From NCBI GenBank assembly GCA_903868655.1, contig CAIPWG010000118.1, positions 1-11,551 on the forward strand: a DNA stretch of 11,551 nucleotides. The letters are read 5' to 3'. The position numbers and the translations under genes are program-made. Below, one piece after another: positions 1 through 7,359 of this stretch (within the stretch, counting starts at the first letter, position 1; the number at the start of each line of letters is the position of its first letter). The notes under the pieces were generated by a model, which was not told the origin of the DNA, ran no database searches, and worked only from the letters and a program-made list of their open reading frames with translations. The stretch is from an uncultured Sphingomonadales bacterium (GTDB lineage: Bacteria > Pseudomonadota > Alphaproteobacteria > Sphingomonadales > Sphingomonadaceae).

Positions 1-2
1 GC

Positions 3-767
3 ATGACCTTGATCGTTCATCAGTTCGCCTGCCTGTCGGACAACTACGGCTATCTCCTCCACGATCCCGTCAGCGGAGAAACCGTGGCGATCGACACCCC
101 CGATGCCACTGCCTATCTGGCAGAGGCCGAGGCACGTGGCTGGCGCATCACGCAGATCTGGAACACCCACTGGCACCCCGACCACGCTGGTGGGAATGAC
201 GCAATCAAGGCACAAACCGGATGCCTGATCGTCGCCCCCGAAGGCGATGCTGCAAAAATTGCCGGTATCGACCGATCGGTGGTTCAGGGAGACACGGTTT
301 CAATCGGAGATTTTACAGCGCTGGTGATCGATGTCGGCGGCCACACGCTCGGCCATAACGCGTATTACTTGCCCGCATTCGACATCGCCTTTGTCGGGGA
401 CAGCCTGTTTGCATTGGGTTGTGGGCGCATGTTCGAAGGCACAGCGCCGCAATTCTGGGCCAGCCTGCAACGGTTGAAGGCTTTGCCCCCGGCCACAATG
501 ATCTATTGCGCGCATGAATATACCGCCAGCAATGCCCGCTTTGCCCTGCACGCCGATCCCGACAATGCTGCGCTGATCGCCTATACCGACGAAATCGCAG
601 CGAAACGCGCAGCAGGGGAGCCGACCGTGCCGATGCGCTTGGAACGCGAATTGGCCACCAACCCCTTTCTTCGCGCCGATGATCCGGGCATGGAGGCGCG
701 CTGGGGCGGAGGCGATGCCGTGGCCACATTTGCGGCATTGCGCGCGGCCAAAGACAACTTTCGCTAA
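3..767 (+). CDS. gloB: Hydroxyacylglutathione hydrolase (glyoxalase II)
   Basis: This enzyme hydrolyses S-D-lactoylglutathione to D-lactate and glutathione, the second step of cytosolic methylglyoxal detoxification. The 254-residue product has the usual family length. The metallo-beta-lactamase motif THWHPDH lies at residues 55-61 (H56, H58, D60, H61). Further metal ligands are H114 in GGHTLGH, D133 in VGDSLFALGCGRMFEG and H171 in CAHEYT. The C-terminal substrate-binding segment ends in the typical ATNPFLR (218-224). The ATG at base 3 opens directly into the normal N-terminal beta strand, so the gene looks complete, although its promoter and ribosome site lie outside the window. A LacI-type gene follows after 21 bases, so co-transcription is likely. 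Confidence 0.96.
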   Translation: MTLIVHQFACLSDNYGYLLHDPVSGETVAIDTPDATAYLAEAEARGWRITQIWNTHWHPDHAGGNDAIKAQTGCLIVAPEGDAAKIAGIDRSVVQGDTVSIGDFTALVIDVGGHTLGHNAYYLPAFDIAFVGDSLFALGCGRMFEGTAPQFWASLQRLKALPPATMIYCAHEYTASNARFALHADPDNAALIAYTDEIAAKRAAGEPTVPMRLERELATNPFLRADDPGMEARWGGGDAVATFAALRAAKDNFR

Positions 768-775
768 GATTGACG

Positions 776-781
776 AAGGGA
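776..781 (+). promoter_or_regulatory. Ribosome binding site of the lacI-type gene
   Basis: AAGGGA lies seven bases before the ATG at 789. It fixes the start and sits in the 21-base gap after the gloB stop. That gap is too short for an obvious independent promoter, which supports co-transcription with gloB. Confidence 0.75.
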
Positions 782-788
782 CAGCACA

Positions 789-1826
789 ATGGCGGAAAAA
801 CGGCCGGAAAACCGTATCGTGCGGGTTACGTCGTTTGACGTGGCAGAGGCCGCAGGCGTCAGCCAGTCCACCGTCAGCCGTGCGCTGGCGGGTGATACCT
901 CAATCAGCGAACCGACCCGTAAACGTGTGACCGAAGCCGCAGCCCGGCTCAACTATCAGGTCGATGAAAACGCGGCGCGACTGCGGCGTGGGCGTACCGG
1001 CACACTGGCGCTGGTCATGATCTGCCGGCCAGGGCAGGATCGCAAGGATCTCAATCCGTTCTATTTCGCGCTGCTGGGCAGCACTTGCGCGGCGGCCGCT
1101 GCACGCGGTTACGAAGTGCTGGTAGCGTTTCAGGACAGTGCGGCCAATTTCTGGGGCCATTTTCAGGAACGGCGCAAGGCCGATGGCCTGATCGTGATCG
1201 GCACAAGCGAAAATACCGCTGCCTGGGATTATTTCGGATCGCTGGGCGAAGTCAACCATTGGGTATGCTGGGTGGCACCGAGCGATGATTTCCCCTGGGT
1301 GCGCAGCGACAACCACGCAGGCGCGATGCTCGCCACGCGTCACCTGCTGGTGCGCGGCTATCGCAAAATCGTGTGCATCGGTTCGGAAACGTCGCCGCAA
1401 CGCCAGTTCAAGGAACGCTTTGACGGCTATTCGGCAGCCATGCGCGACGCCGGGCTGGAACCGGTGCTGCAACGCATCGAGCGCGGGCTGGAACGTGAAG
1501 AACAAGGACGCCGCGCCACTGCCGCGCTGATCGACAGCGATCAGCCATTCGATGCGATATTCGGTGTCAGCGACGAAATTGCGCTGGGCGGGCTGAAAGA
1601 ATTGACAACGCGCGGGTTTCGCGTGCCGGACGATATCGGCGTGGTCGGCTTTGACGGGGTTCGCGCAGGCGCCTGGTCCAATCCACAGCTGACCACGGTT
1701 GAATCCGATTTCGAAGTCGCCGGATCATTGCTGGTCGATCGCCTGATCGCCACGATTGGCGGCGATGCGCCTTCGCCCCGACGCGTGCCCGTGCAATTGG
1801 TGGTGCGCGGCTCTACCCGTCCATAA
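789..1826 (+). CDS. LacI-family transcriptional repressor
   Basis: This is a DNA-binding repressor of 345 residues, normal for the family. The N-terminal helix-turn-helix is at about residues 14-60 (TSFDVAEAAGVSQSTVSRAL). It is followed by the hinge helix ENAARLRRGRT (60-70), in which L65 sits where LacI proteins insert a leucine into the operator minor groove. Residues 71-345 form a periplasmic-binding-protein-like effector domain, with SDNHAGAMLATRHLLVRGYRKI and the late GVVGFDG motif. The ATG is preceded by the Shine-Dalgarno sequence AAGGGA at 776-781, seven bases upstream. The effector cannot be read from the sequence. The gene follows gloB closely and converges on the ethanolamine operon, so control of that operon is possible but not shown. 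It could equally be regulating genes outside the window. Confidence 0.93.
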   Translation: MAEKRPENRIVRVTSFDVAEAAGVSQSTVSRALAGDTSISEPTRKRVTEAAARLNYQVDENAARLRRGRTGTLALVMICRPGQDRKDLNPFYFALLGSTCAAAAARGYEVLVAFQDSAANFWGHFQERRKADGLIVIGTSENTAAWDYFGSLGEVNHWVCWVAPSDDFPWVRSDNHAGAMLATRHLLVRGYRKIVCIGSETSPQRQFKERFDGYSAAMRDAGLEPVLQRIERGLEREEQGRRATAALIDSDQPFDAIFGVSDEIALGGLKELTTRGFRVPDDIGVVGFDGVRAGAWSNPQLTTVESDFEVAGSLLVDRLIATIGGDAPSPRRVPVQLVVRGSTRP

Positions 1827-1895
1827 GCCGCGTCCGGCACGCCACAGGTCCCCTGACTCTGTCTCGAGGTGATGGGCGAGGACTGATCCGTTGGC

Positions 1896-3242
1896 TTAGG
1901 TGTCCCGCCGCCGCAACATCAGCGACCCACCCACCAGCACGACCATCACGACAGCGTAAATCGCGGCGATTTCGGGATTGTTCCAGACCATCATCACCAG
2001 CGCGACGCCGGCCATGATCAAGGCAAAGCCCGGTGCAAACGGATAAGCCGGCGCAACGAACGGCCGGTGCAAAGCGGGTTCGATCCGGCGCAGGCGAAAC
2101 AGCGACGCCATCGCCATGATATACATCGTCAGCGCGCCCAGGGCCGAAAGCGTTACCACACTCGCAGTCAGCGACTGGCCTGCGATGTGCACCACACTGT
2201 CGGACCACAGCGTCGCCACGCCGACCACGCCCCCGGCAATTGTCGCCAGATCGGGCGTGTGAAACCGCGGGTGCAGCCGCGCCAGTCGGCGCGGCAAAAA
2301 TCCCGCACGGGCCAGCGCGAAAATCTGACGCGCGTAGCCCATGATGATCCCGTGAAACGAAGCGACCAGACCGAACAGGCCGAGCCATACCAGCATGTGC
2401 AGCCACCCGCTTGATGCGCCCACACTGCGCTTCATCGCCTGCGGCAAGGGATCGTTGATGTTGGCGATCTGCGTCCAATCCCCCGATCCGCCCGCCAGCA
2501 ACATTACCCCGAACGCCAGCGCCACCAATGTCAGTATCCCCGAAATATACGCACGCGGGATCGTCCGATGCGGATCACGTGCTTCTTCGGCCGCCATCGC
2601 CACGCCTTCGATCGCAAGAAAGAACCAGATCGCGAAGGGCAGTGCAGCAAACATGCCCCCGACTGCGGCCAGGCTGACATGGTTTTGCCCGGCCCAGCCG
2701 CCCATGACAAAATTCGACCAACGAAACGAAGGCATCACCACTGCCATGAATACCAGCAATTCGCCCACCGCCAACAGCGTGACAAACAGTTCAAATGTCG
2801 CAGCGATATGCACGCCGACAATATTGAGCGCGATAAACACGACATAGGCCATGGTGGCGGCATGAACCGGGTCAAGCGCAGGAAACTGCACTTTGAGATA
2901 GGCGCCGATCGCCAGGGCAATCGCGGGCGGGGCAAACACAAATTCGACCAGCGTGGCGAACCCGGCAATCGCGCCCCCCAACGGGCCGAACGCACGATGC
3001 GCGTAAGCAAACGGCCCGCCCGCCTGCGGGATTGCGGTGGTCAGTTCGGTGAACGAAAAGATGAAGGCAACATACATCACCGCAACCACAACGGTCGCCA
3101 CCAGAAAACCGAGCGTACCCGCACTGGCCCAACCATAGCTCCAGCCGAAATATTCGCCCGAAATGACTAACCCGACCGCAATCCCCCACAAGTGAAACAC
3201 GCCAAGCTGTTGCTTCAATCCCGACGTTGGCGATGGGGTCAT
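1896..3242 (-). CDS. eat: Ethanolamine permease (APC superfamily)
   Basis: This is an inner-membrane amino acid-polyamine-organocation transporter of 448 residues with about twelve hydrophobic segments, predicted to import ethanolamine. The stretch WGIAVGLVISGEYFGWSYGW (19-38) and the later PFAYAHRAFGPLGG and EFVFAPPAIALAIGAYL are characteristic of the ethanolamine permease subfamily as I recall it (TIGR00908). Its ATG overlaps the eutC stop codon in an ATGA arrangement at 3239-3242, making it the last gene of a eutB-eutC-permease operon. This context strongly supports the substrate call. A related small-amine or amino-acid substrate would be the alternative. The gene ends 69 bases from the converging lacI-type gene. 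Confidence 0.93.
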   Translation of the reverse strand: MTPSPTSGLKQQLGVFHLWGIAVGLVISGEYFGWSYGWASAGTLGFLVATVVVAVMYVAFIFSFTELTTAIPQAGGPFAYAHRAFGPLGGAIAGFATLVEFVFAPPAIALAIGAYLKVQFPALDPVHAATMAYVVFIALNIVGVHIAATFELFVTLLAVGELLVFMAVVMPSFRWSNFVMGGWAGQNHVSLAAVGGMFAALPFAIWFFLAIEGVAMAAEEARDPHRTIPRAYISGILTLVALAFGVMLLAGGSGDWTQIANINDPLPQAMKRSVGASSGWLHMLVWLGLFGLVASFHGIIMGYARQIFALARAGFLPRRLARLHPRFHTPDLATIAGGVVGVATLWSDSVVHIAGQSLTASVVTLSALGALTMYIMAMASLFRLRRIEPALHRPFVAPAYPFAPGFALIMAGVALVMMVWNNPEIAAIYAVVMVVLVGGSLMLRRRDT

Positions 3243-4024
3243 GCGCAGTCATCCCGTTCAGAAGGTGGAGGCAGGGCCTCGCCGGGGTCTTTCAAGTCGA
3301 CCCCCGACAGGCCGCGCCGCAGCGATTCGCGCAGCAAACGACCCAGAATTGCCGCAGCGGCCACAGGCGACAGCCCACCACGCGCGTGGATATTGGAAAT
3401 GCAATTGCGTTCGCTGTCGACCCGGCCAATGCGCGGGGCATGGGTCATGTAAAGCCCCAGGCTGTCGGCCACACTCAGCCCGGGGCGCTCGCCAATCACC
3501 ATGATCACAATTCGGGCACGCAATGCCGCACCGATCGCATCACCCAGCGCCACGCGTGCGCCGCGCGCCACCACCACCGGCGCCAGCGTCAGCCCTTGCA
3601 ATTCAGCCACTATAGAACGCACCAGCTGCGCAGCACCGACCTGAACTCCGGTGGCTGATAGACCGTCACCCACCACGATCGCCACATCGCATCCCGCCGC
3701 TGACGGGTCATCGGCCACTATTCCTGCAATCAGGGCCGTGTCGGTCGCAGACAGGCTGCGGCCCAGATCGGGGCGACGCAGATATATTGCGCGATCGCCT
3801 GCCGCACTGTCGACGACAAGGGTCCGCAAAGGCGCCAGATCAGCCACCAGAGCCCCGGCATCGAGCGGTGCATGAACCGCGTCGCGCGCGCGGGCATGGT
3901 CACGCTGAAACGTCAGCACCGCATCGAGCGGCATCGTATTGCCTACCCGGCCCAGAGCAATGCGCGCTGGTGTCGCCGCACGCAGTCGCGCCCATAATGC
4001 CAAATCGGCCAGTTCGTCGCTCAC
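3239..4024 (-). CDS. eutC: Ethanolamine ammonia-lyase, small subunit
   Basis: This is the beta subunit of adenosylcobalamin-dependent ethanolamine ammonia-lyase, which with EutB converts ethanolamine to acetaldehyde and ammonia. The 261-residue product contains RVGNTMPLDAVLTFQRDHARARDAV near the N-terminus and VGDGLSATGVQ in the middle. It then has the family signatures ARVALGDAIG, IGERPGLSVADSLGLYMT, DSERNCISNI and the C-terminal GLSGVDLKDPG. I chose the GTG at 4024. It overlaps the eutB TGA by four bases (GTGA), and its product begins at the expected N-terminus. A longer reading frame back to 4129 would lie inside eutB and adds an unrelated Arg/Trp/Pro-rich stretch. The start probably depends on translational coupling, since only a weak G-rich element precedes it. 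Confidence 0.95.
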   Translation of the reverse strand: MSDELADLALWARLRAATPARIALGRVGNTMPLDAVLTFQRDHARARDAVHAPLDAGALVADLAPLRTLVVDSAAGDRAIYLRRPDLGRSLSATDTALIAGIVADDPSAAGCDVAIVVGDGLSATGVQVGAAQLVRSIVAELQGLTLAPVVVARGARVALGDAIGAALRARIVIMVIGERPGLSVADSLGLYMTHAPRIGRVDSERNCISNIHARGGLSPVAAAAILGRLLRESLRRGLSGVDLKDPGEALPPPSERDDCA

Positions 4025-5418
4025 GCCGCCAACCCGGATCCGGCGAGACGGCGGACCAGCCCGGCAGCCCCATGATCCAGGCAGCGGATCGCACCATCGG
4101 GCCCGAGCAGTTCCATCTGCGACAGCCAACCCTCAAATTCGGGCGCGGCGCGTAGCCCTGTCATCGCGCGCAAAGCTAGCGCGTCATGATAAGACAAACT
4201 TTGATAGCTGAGCATCACGTCATCGTTGCCGGGTACACAGATGAGGAATGTGCAACCCGCCACGCTCAGGACGGTCATCAGCGTGTCCATGTCATCCTGA
4301 TCGGCTTCGGCGTGGTTGGTGTAACAGGCATCGCACCCCATCGGCAGGCCCATCAATTTGCCGCAGAAATGGTCTTCCAGCGCGGCACGAAGGATTTCCT
4401 TACCATCGTATAGATATTCGGGCCCGATAAAGCCGACCACCGTGTTTACCAACAAGGGATCGAACGCGCGGGCCACGGCATAAGCGCGTGCCTCCATCGT
4501 CTGCTGATCGAGGCCGTGATGGGCATTGGCCGACAGCGCCGCGCCCTGCCCGGTTTCAAAATACATCACATTGTGCCCGACGCTTCCGCGACCCAGCCCC
4601 AGCGCAGCATCCTGCGCCTCACGCAACAGCGCAAGATCGATACCGAACCCGCGATTGGCTGCCTCGCTGCCGGCAATCGACTGGAACACCAGATCGACCG
4701 GGCCACCGCGCGCAATAATCTCGATACTGTTCGTCACATGCGTCAGCACGCACGTCTGCGTCGGAATGGCGTAACGCTGGCGTACCTCATCGAGCATTGT
4801 CAGCAGTTGCAGCGCGCCGGGCACGCTGTCAGTCGCAGGGTTGATGCCGATCACTGCATCGCCGACACCGTGGATCAGCCCGTCGAGCACCGCCGCCGCG
4901 ATCCCGCGAGGATCATCCGCCGGATGATTGGGCTGAAGCCGGGTCGAAAGCCGCCCGCTCAATCCGATTGTGTTCCGAAACGCGGTGGTCACCCGAACCT
5001 TTTGCGCAACCACGATCAGGTCCTGATTGCGCATCAGTTTGGACACTGCGGCAACCATTTCCGGGGTTAGCCCCCTGGACACGTGCGCCAGAGCCAAGGC
5101 ATCGGTTTCGGGCAGCAACAACCAATCGCGCAAATCTCCCAGGGTCATCGCCGACAGAGGCGCAAACGCTGTCGCATCGTGGCTATCCACGATCAGACGG
5201 GTCACTTCGTCGGTTTCATAAGGCACCAACGCCACGTCACAAAAGTGGCGCAGCGGCAGATCCGCCAATACCGCGCGCGCAGCCACCCGCTGGGCCGCGC
5301 TTTGTGCCGCGACGCCTGCCAGCGCATCGCCTGATCGTGCCGGTGAAGCACAAGCCAGGACCGCAGCCAGACTGTCAAAGCTGAAACGTTCTCCGGCAAA
5401 ATCGCTGCGATAGAGCAT
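4021..5418 (-). CDS. eutB: Ethanolamine ammonia-lyase, large subunit
   Basis: This is the catalytic alpha subunit of ethanolamine ammonia-lyase, a TIM-barrel enzyme that binds substrate and works with adenosylcobalamin. The 465 residues match the usual length of about 450-465. Visible signatures are SGDALAGVAA (29-38), the substrate site region STRLQPNHPADDP (158-170, with R160 and Q162), N193 in GDAVIGINP and YFETGQGAALSA (E288, matching the catalytic Glu287 of the E. coli enzyme). They continue with LVNTVVGFIGPEYLYDGKEI and GLPMGCDACYTNHAEADQDD (D363). The ATG has AGGA (plus-strand bases 5424-5427) five bases upstream. The gene heads a three-gene operon. No eutA-type reactivase or aldehyde dehydrogenase is adjacent, so acetaldehyde must be handled by genes elsewhere. 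Confidence 0.97.
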   Translation of the reverse strand: MLYRSDFAGERFSFDSLAAVLACASPARSGDALAGVAAQSAAQRVAARAVLADLPLRHFCDVALVPYETDEVTRLIVDSHDATAFAPLSAMTLGDLRDWLLLPETDALALAHVSRGLTPEMVAAVSKLMRNQDLIVVAQKVRVTTAFRNTIGLSGRLSTRLQPNHPADDPRGIAAAVLDGLIHGVGDAVIGINPATDSVPGALQLLTMLDEVRQRYAIPTQTCVLTHVTNSIEIIARGGPVDLVFQSIAGSEAANRGFGIDLALLREAQDAALGLGRGSVGHNVMYFETGQGAALSANAHHGLDQQTMEARAYAVARAFDPLLVNTVVGFIGPEYLYDGKEILRAALEDHFCGKLMGLPMGCDACYTNHAEADQDDMDTLMTVLSVAGCTFLICVPGNDDVMLSYQSLSYHDALALRAMTGLRAAPEFEGWLSQMELLGPDGAIRCLDHGAAGLVRRLAGSGLAA

Positions 5419-5423
5419 GGCTG

Positions 5424-5427
5424 TCCT
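5424..5427 (-). promoter_or_regulatory. Ribosome binding site of eutB
   Basis: Read on the minus strand this is AGGA, five bases before the eutB ATG at 5418. It supports that start and shows that the first bases of the divergent gap belong to the eutB leader. Confidence 0.6.
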
Positions 5428-5475
5428 GTCTGCTTGGCTTGCGGTTCAAGCACAGCCTGATGCACTTTGCGATTC

Positions 5476-5485
5476 CCTTGCAAGG
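5476..5485. promoter_or_regulatory. Palindrome CCTTGCAAGG in the eutB/kinase divergent gap
   Basis: This perfect 10-base palindrome lies in the 82-base gap between the divergent eutB and kinase starts, where both promoters must lie if the chosen starts are right. It could be an operator. Its centre is GC rather than the CG typical of LacI-family operators, so it is not an obvious target of the nearby LacI-type protein. I saw no convincing -35/-10 pair or sigma-54 box here, and the gap is too short for a cobalamin riboswitch. Confidence 0.3.
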
Positions 5486-5500
5486 CCTGTAAACAAAGTC

Positions 5501-6322
5501 ATGGCTGCAACACCCGACAACTCTGCACTCACCGCGCTGATTGCGCTGACCGAACGCACGCTGGCGCGGCACACCCGCATGGTGGTGATCGGGATTTCGG
5601 GTGCGCAAGGTTCAGGCAAGTCAACACTGGCCGAAGCACTGCGCCGCCATTTTTCGCAGCAGGGTATCACCACCGCAGCGCTTTCGCTCGACGACCTTTA
5701 CCATACCCGCGCGCATCGTGCCGAACTGGCAGCCAGTGTGCATCCTCTGCTGATGACGCGCGGCGTTCCGGGCACTCATGATGTATCGTTGGGGCTGTCG
5801 ACGCTGGCCGCGCTGGCGCGCGGAGAGCCTGCGCTGGTGCCCCGGTTTGACAAAGCTCGCGATGATCGCAACGCGCCGGCCGAACAGGATCGTGCCCCGG
5901 CGGAGACCCGGTTGCTGGTGTTTGAAGGCTGGTGCCTCGGCGCGCGGCCCCAAGCAGAGCAAGCACTGGCCCAGCCTACCAACAGGCTCGAGGCTGCGGA
6001 AGACATCGGGGGATTGTGGCGCCGCCATGTCAATGCTGCATTGTCGCAGGATTATCCCGCCTTATGGAACACGATTGACGCGATGGCGATGTTGCGGGCA
6101 CCCGGCTTTGAAACCGTTGCCGACTGGCGCAAAGAGCAGGAATGGGCGTTGCGCGACCGTGTCGGCGATGGCCCGGGCGTGATGGACGATGCCGCGCTCG
6201 ATCGGTTTGTTGCGCATTACGAGCGGATTACCCGGCACCTTCTGACCGATTTGCCCGATCGCGCCGACCTGGTGATCGAACTCGATCGGGCCCGGATCCC
6301 CACCAGGATCAGCGCGCGCTAA
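5501..6322 (+). CDS. D-glycerate 3-kinase (plant GLYK-like P-loop kinase)
   Basis: This soluble kinase is predicted to phosphorylate D-glycerate to 3-phosphoglycerate. The 273-residue form has the P-loop GISGAQGSGKST (31-42), SLDDLYHTR (62-70), the family motif RGVPGTHD (87-94), LVPRFDKARDDR and FEGWCLGAR (141-149). Near the C-terminus FVAHYERITRHLL (237-249) also fits this family. An in-frame ATG at 5417 would add 28 residues but overlaps the eutB start codon by two bases and leaves no promoter space. The ATG at 5501 matches the usual N-terminal length, although its Shine-Dalgarno is weak. It is divergent from eutB, and a link to ethanolamine use is not established. Its stop overlaps the stop of the converging MarR-like gene (CTAA, 6319-6322). 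Family membership is firm; the exact substrate is less certain. Confidence 0.85.
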   Translation: MAATPDNSALTALIALTERTLARHTRMVVIGISGAQGSGKSTLAEALRRHFSQQGITTAALSLDDLYHTRAHRAELAASVHPLLMTRGVPGTHDVSLGLSTLAALARGEPALVPRFDKARDDRNAPAEQDRAPAETRLLVFEGWCLGARPQAEQALAQPTNRLEAAEDIGGLWRRHVNAALSQDYPALWNTIDAMAMLRAPGFETVADWRKEQEWALRDRVGDGPGVMDDAALDRFVAHYERITRHLLTDLPDRADLVIELDRARIPTRISAR

Positions 6323-6840
6323 CCCAGTGGTTCCCCATGGGGCTCTGCTCCCGCGTCGGTCAGCGCAGTCCACAAGCTGTCGCCGAGCGTGCCGAGAAAC
6401 GCCTCCATCACGCCGTGCCCGCGTTCGGTCAGACGCACAAAGGTGCGGCGGCCATCGCGGCTGTCTTCTTCGCGATCGACCAGCCCCCGCATTTCCAGAA
6501 TACGCAGCCAGCGCAAGGCGGTGGTTGGTGGCACATGCGCGCCGATGCACGCGCTGGTTGTCGGCACGCGCCGGTTTTCCCGCGCGGCGACGTACAGGTC
6601 GAGCAGGATATCCCAGGTCGGTTCGCCAAACAGGTCGGCGCTCATGAAACGCGCGCGACGTCGACGGCCGTTATACAATTCGCGTGCCAAAGTCAGCGCC
6701 AGGCGCCGACGCCGTGCTGTGGCCGTGGCATCAACCGAAGCCTTTGGCAGAGAGGCATCGGGCGCGGCGCGAATGGCTCGTTCGACTTTGCCGGGGCGCA
6801 CCGAGGTGACCGGATGGGTGACTGCTGGACGGCCAGTCAT
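6319..6840 (-). CDS. MarR-like winged-helix transcriptional regulator
   Basis: This is a probable DNA-binding regulator of 173 residues. The N-terminal 65 residues are basic and Ala/Arg-rich (ATARRRRLALTLARELYNGR). A winged helix spans about residues 70-160: DLFGEPTWDILLDLYVA, then the recognition-helix region SACIGAHVPPTTALRWLRILEMRGLV, then the wing EEDSRDGRRTFVRLTERG, which is MarR-like. The ATG at 6840 was chosen because the reading frame upstream runs into the preceding gene and its palindromic spacer. A later ATG at 6645 would drop the basic extension. No clear Shine-Dalgarno precedes 6840. A perfect inverted repeat ends six bases upstream and may mediate autoregulation. It follows the membrane-protein gene by 25 bases, so it is probably the last gene of the operon. 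The ligand is unknown. Confidence 0.85.
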   Translation of the reverse strand: MTGRPAVTHPVTSVRPGKVERAIRAAPDASLPKASVDATATARRRRLALTLARELYNGRRRRARFMSADLFGEPTWDILLDLYVAARENRRVPTTSACIGAHVPPTTALRWLRILEMRGLVDREEDSRDGRRTFVRLTERGHGVMEAFLGTLGDSLWTALTDAGAEPHGEPLG

Positions 6841-6846
6841 GACGCC

Positions 6847-6866
6847 ATCACACAATGGTGTGTGAT
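6847..6866. promoter_or_regulatory. Perfect inverted repeat before the MarR-like gene
   Basis: Two perfect 8-base arms, ATCACACA (6847-6854) and TGTGTGAT (6859-6866), are separated by four bases. The repeat fills almost all of the 25-base spacer between the stop codon of the membrane protein and the ATG of the MarR-like gene. It may be an operator for the regulator, or an mRNA hairpin controlling its translation, since no ordinary ribosome site is visible. The half-sites are in the opposite order to a CRP/FNR-type box. Confidence 0.55.
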
Positions 6867-7315
6867 TACCATGCCGGCCGCCAGGCCGCATACCGGCCGA
6901 TACGCTGCTGACGCTGCACATGGGCCCATGTTCCCGCCAGCAATCCGAGGATTTGCACCCATTGCGGCAATTGGGTCATGATCCAATAACTGCGCCGCGC
7001 CTCGTCGATTTCCAGCAGCTTGGCGAAATGCGCCATGACCACTATCAGTTGTGTAGCGCTGACCCATAGCGGCCAGCCGCGATTGGCCTTCAATGCCACC
7101 CAGGTCATTGTCAGCAGGGCCCACACGTCGATCACGAAATGACCGGGATTGACCTCGAACCATGTCGGGTCTCCAAAAAACAGGTGATTGGCGATATCGA
7201 ACCCGAACATCGCCACAATAATGATCGCCACCAGACGCTCGGGCTCATCGCCCTTGCGCGTGGCGAACACGAACGACGCGCACAGCAGCAGCCGGGTCAA
7301 CCAGACGAACAGCAT
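6866..7315 (-). CDS. Small multi-pass membrane protein of unknown function
   Basis: This 149-residue integral membrane protein belongs to no family I can name. Hydrophobic segments lie at about residues 3-19, 27-47, 58-76, 81-101 and perhaps 112-130, giving four or five passes. The C-terminal tail is short, basic and aromatic (QRQQRIGRYAAWRPAW). The stretch FGFDIANHLFFGDPTWFEVNPGHFVIDVW is rich in His, Asp and Trp next to predicted membrane edges and may hold functional residues. The start is the ATG at 7315, with no strong Shine-Dalgarno. The gene lies 44 bases after the small helical protein and 25 before the MarR-like regulator, so it belongs to the same probable operon. It could be a sensor or accessory component, but nothing in the sequence proves this. 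Confidence 0.7.
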   Translation of the reverse strand: MLFVWLTRLLLCASFVFATRKGDEPERLVAIIIVAMFGFDIANHLFFGDPTWFEVNPGHFVIDVWALLTMTWVALKANRGWPLWVSATQLIVVMAHFAKLLEIDEARRSYWIMTQLPQWVQILGLLAGTWAHVQRQQRIGRYAAWRPAW

Positions 7316-7359
7316 CGCGGTTTATCGCCAAGTCGGATGGGCCTGCGCCATGACCGCTG

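Noticed and set aside
900..1505. Minus-strand open frame inside the LacI-type gene
   Set aside because: The plus strand encodes an intact LacI domain order. The antisense product has no motif.
1827..1895. Intrinsic terminator between the convergent lacI-type and permease genes
   Set aside because: Only short pairings such as CTCG/CGAG are present and no T-run follows, so no terminator can be supported.
4025..4129. Longer eutC start at 4129
   Set aside because: It would extend eutC by 35 residues inside the eutB coding end with an unrelated sequence. The GTGA overlap at 4021-4024 fits the normal EutC N-terminus.
5417..5500. Longer start of the glycerate-type kinase at 5417
   Set aside because: It would overlap the divergent eutB ATG, leave no promoter space and add 28 residues with no family similarity.
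6847..6866. CRP/FNR-type binding site
   Set aside because: The half-sites TCACA and TGTGA are in reversed order relative to the CRP consensus, so this is a different dyad.
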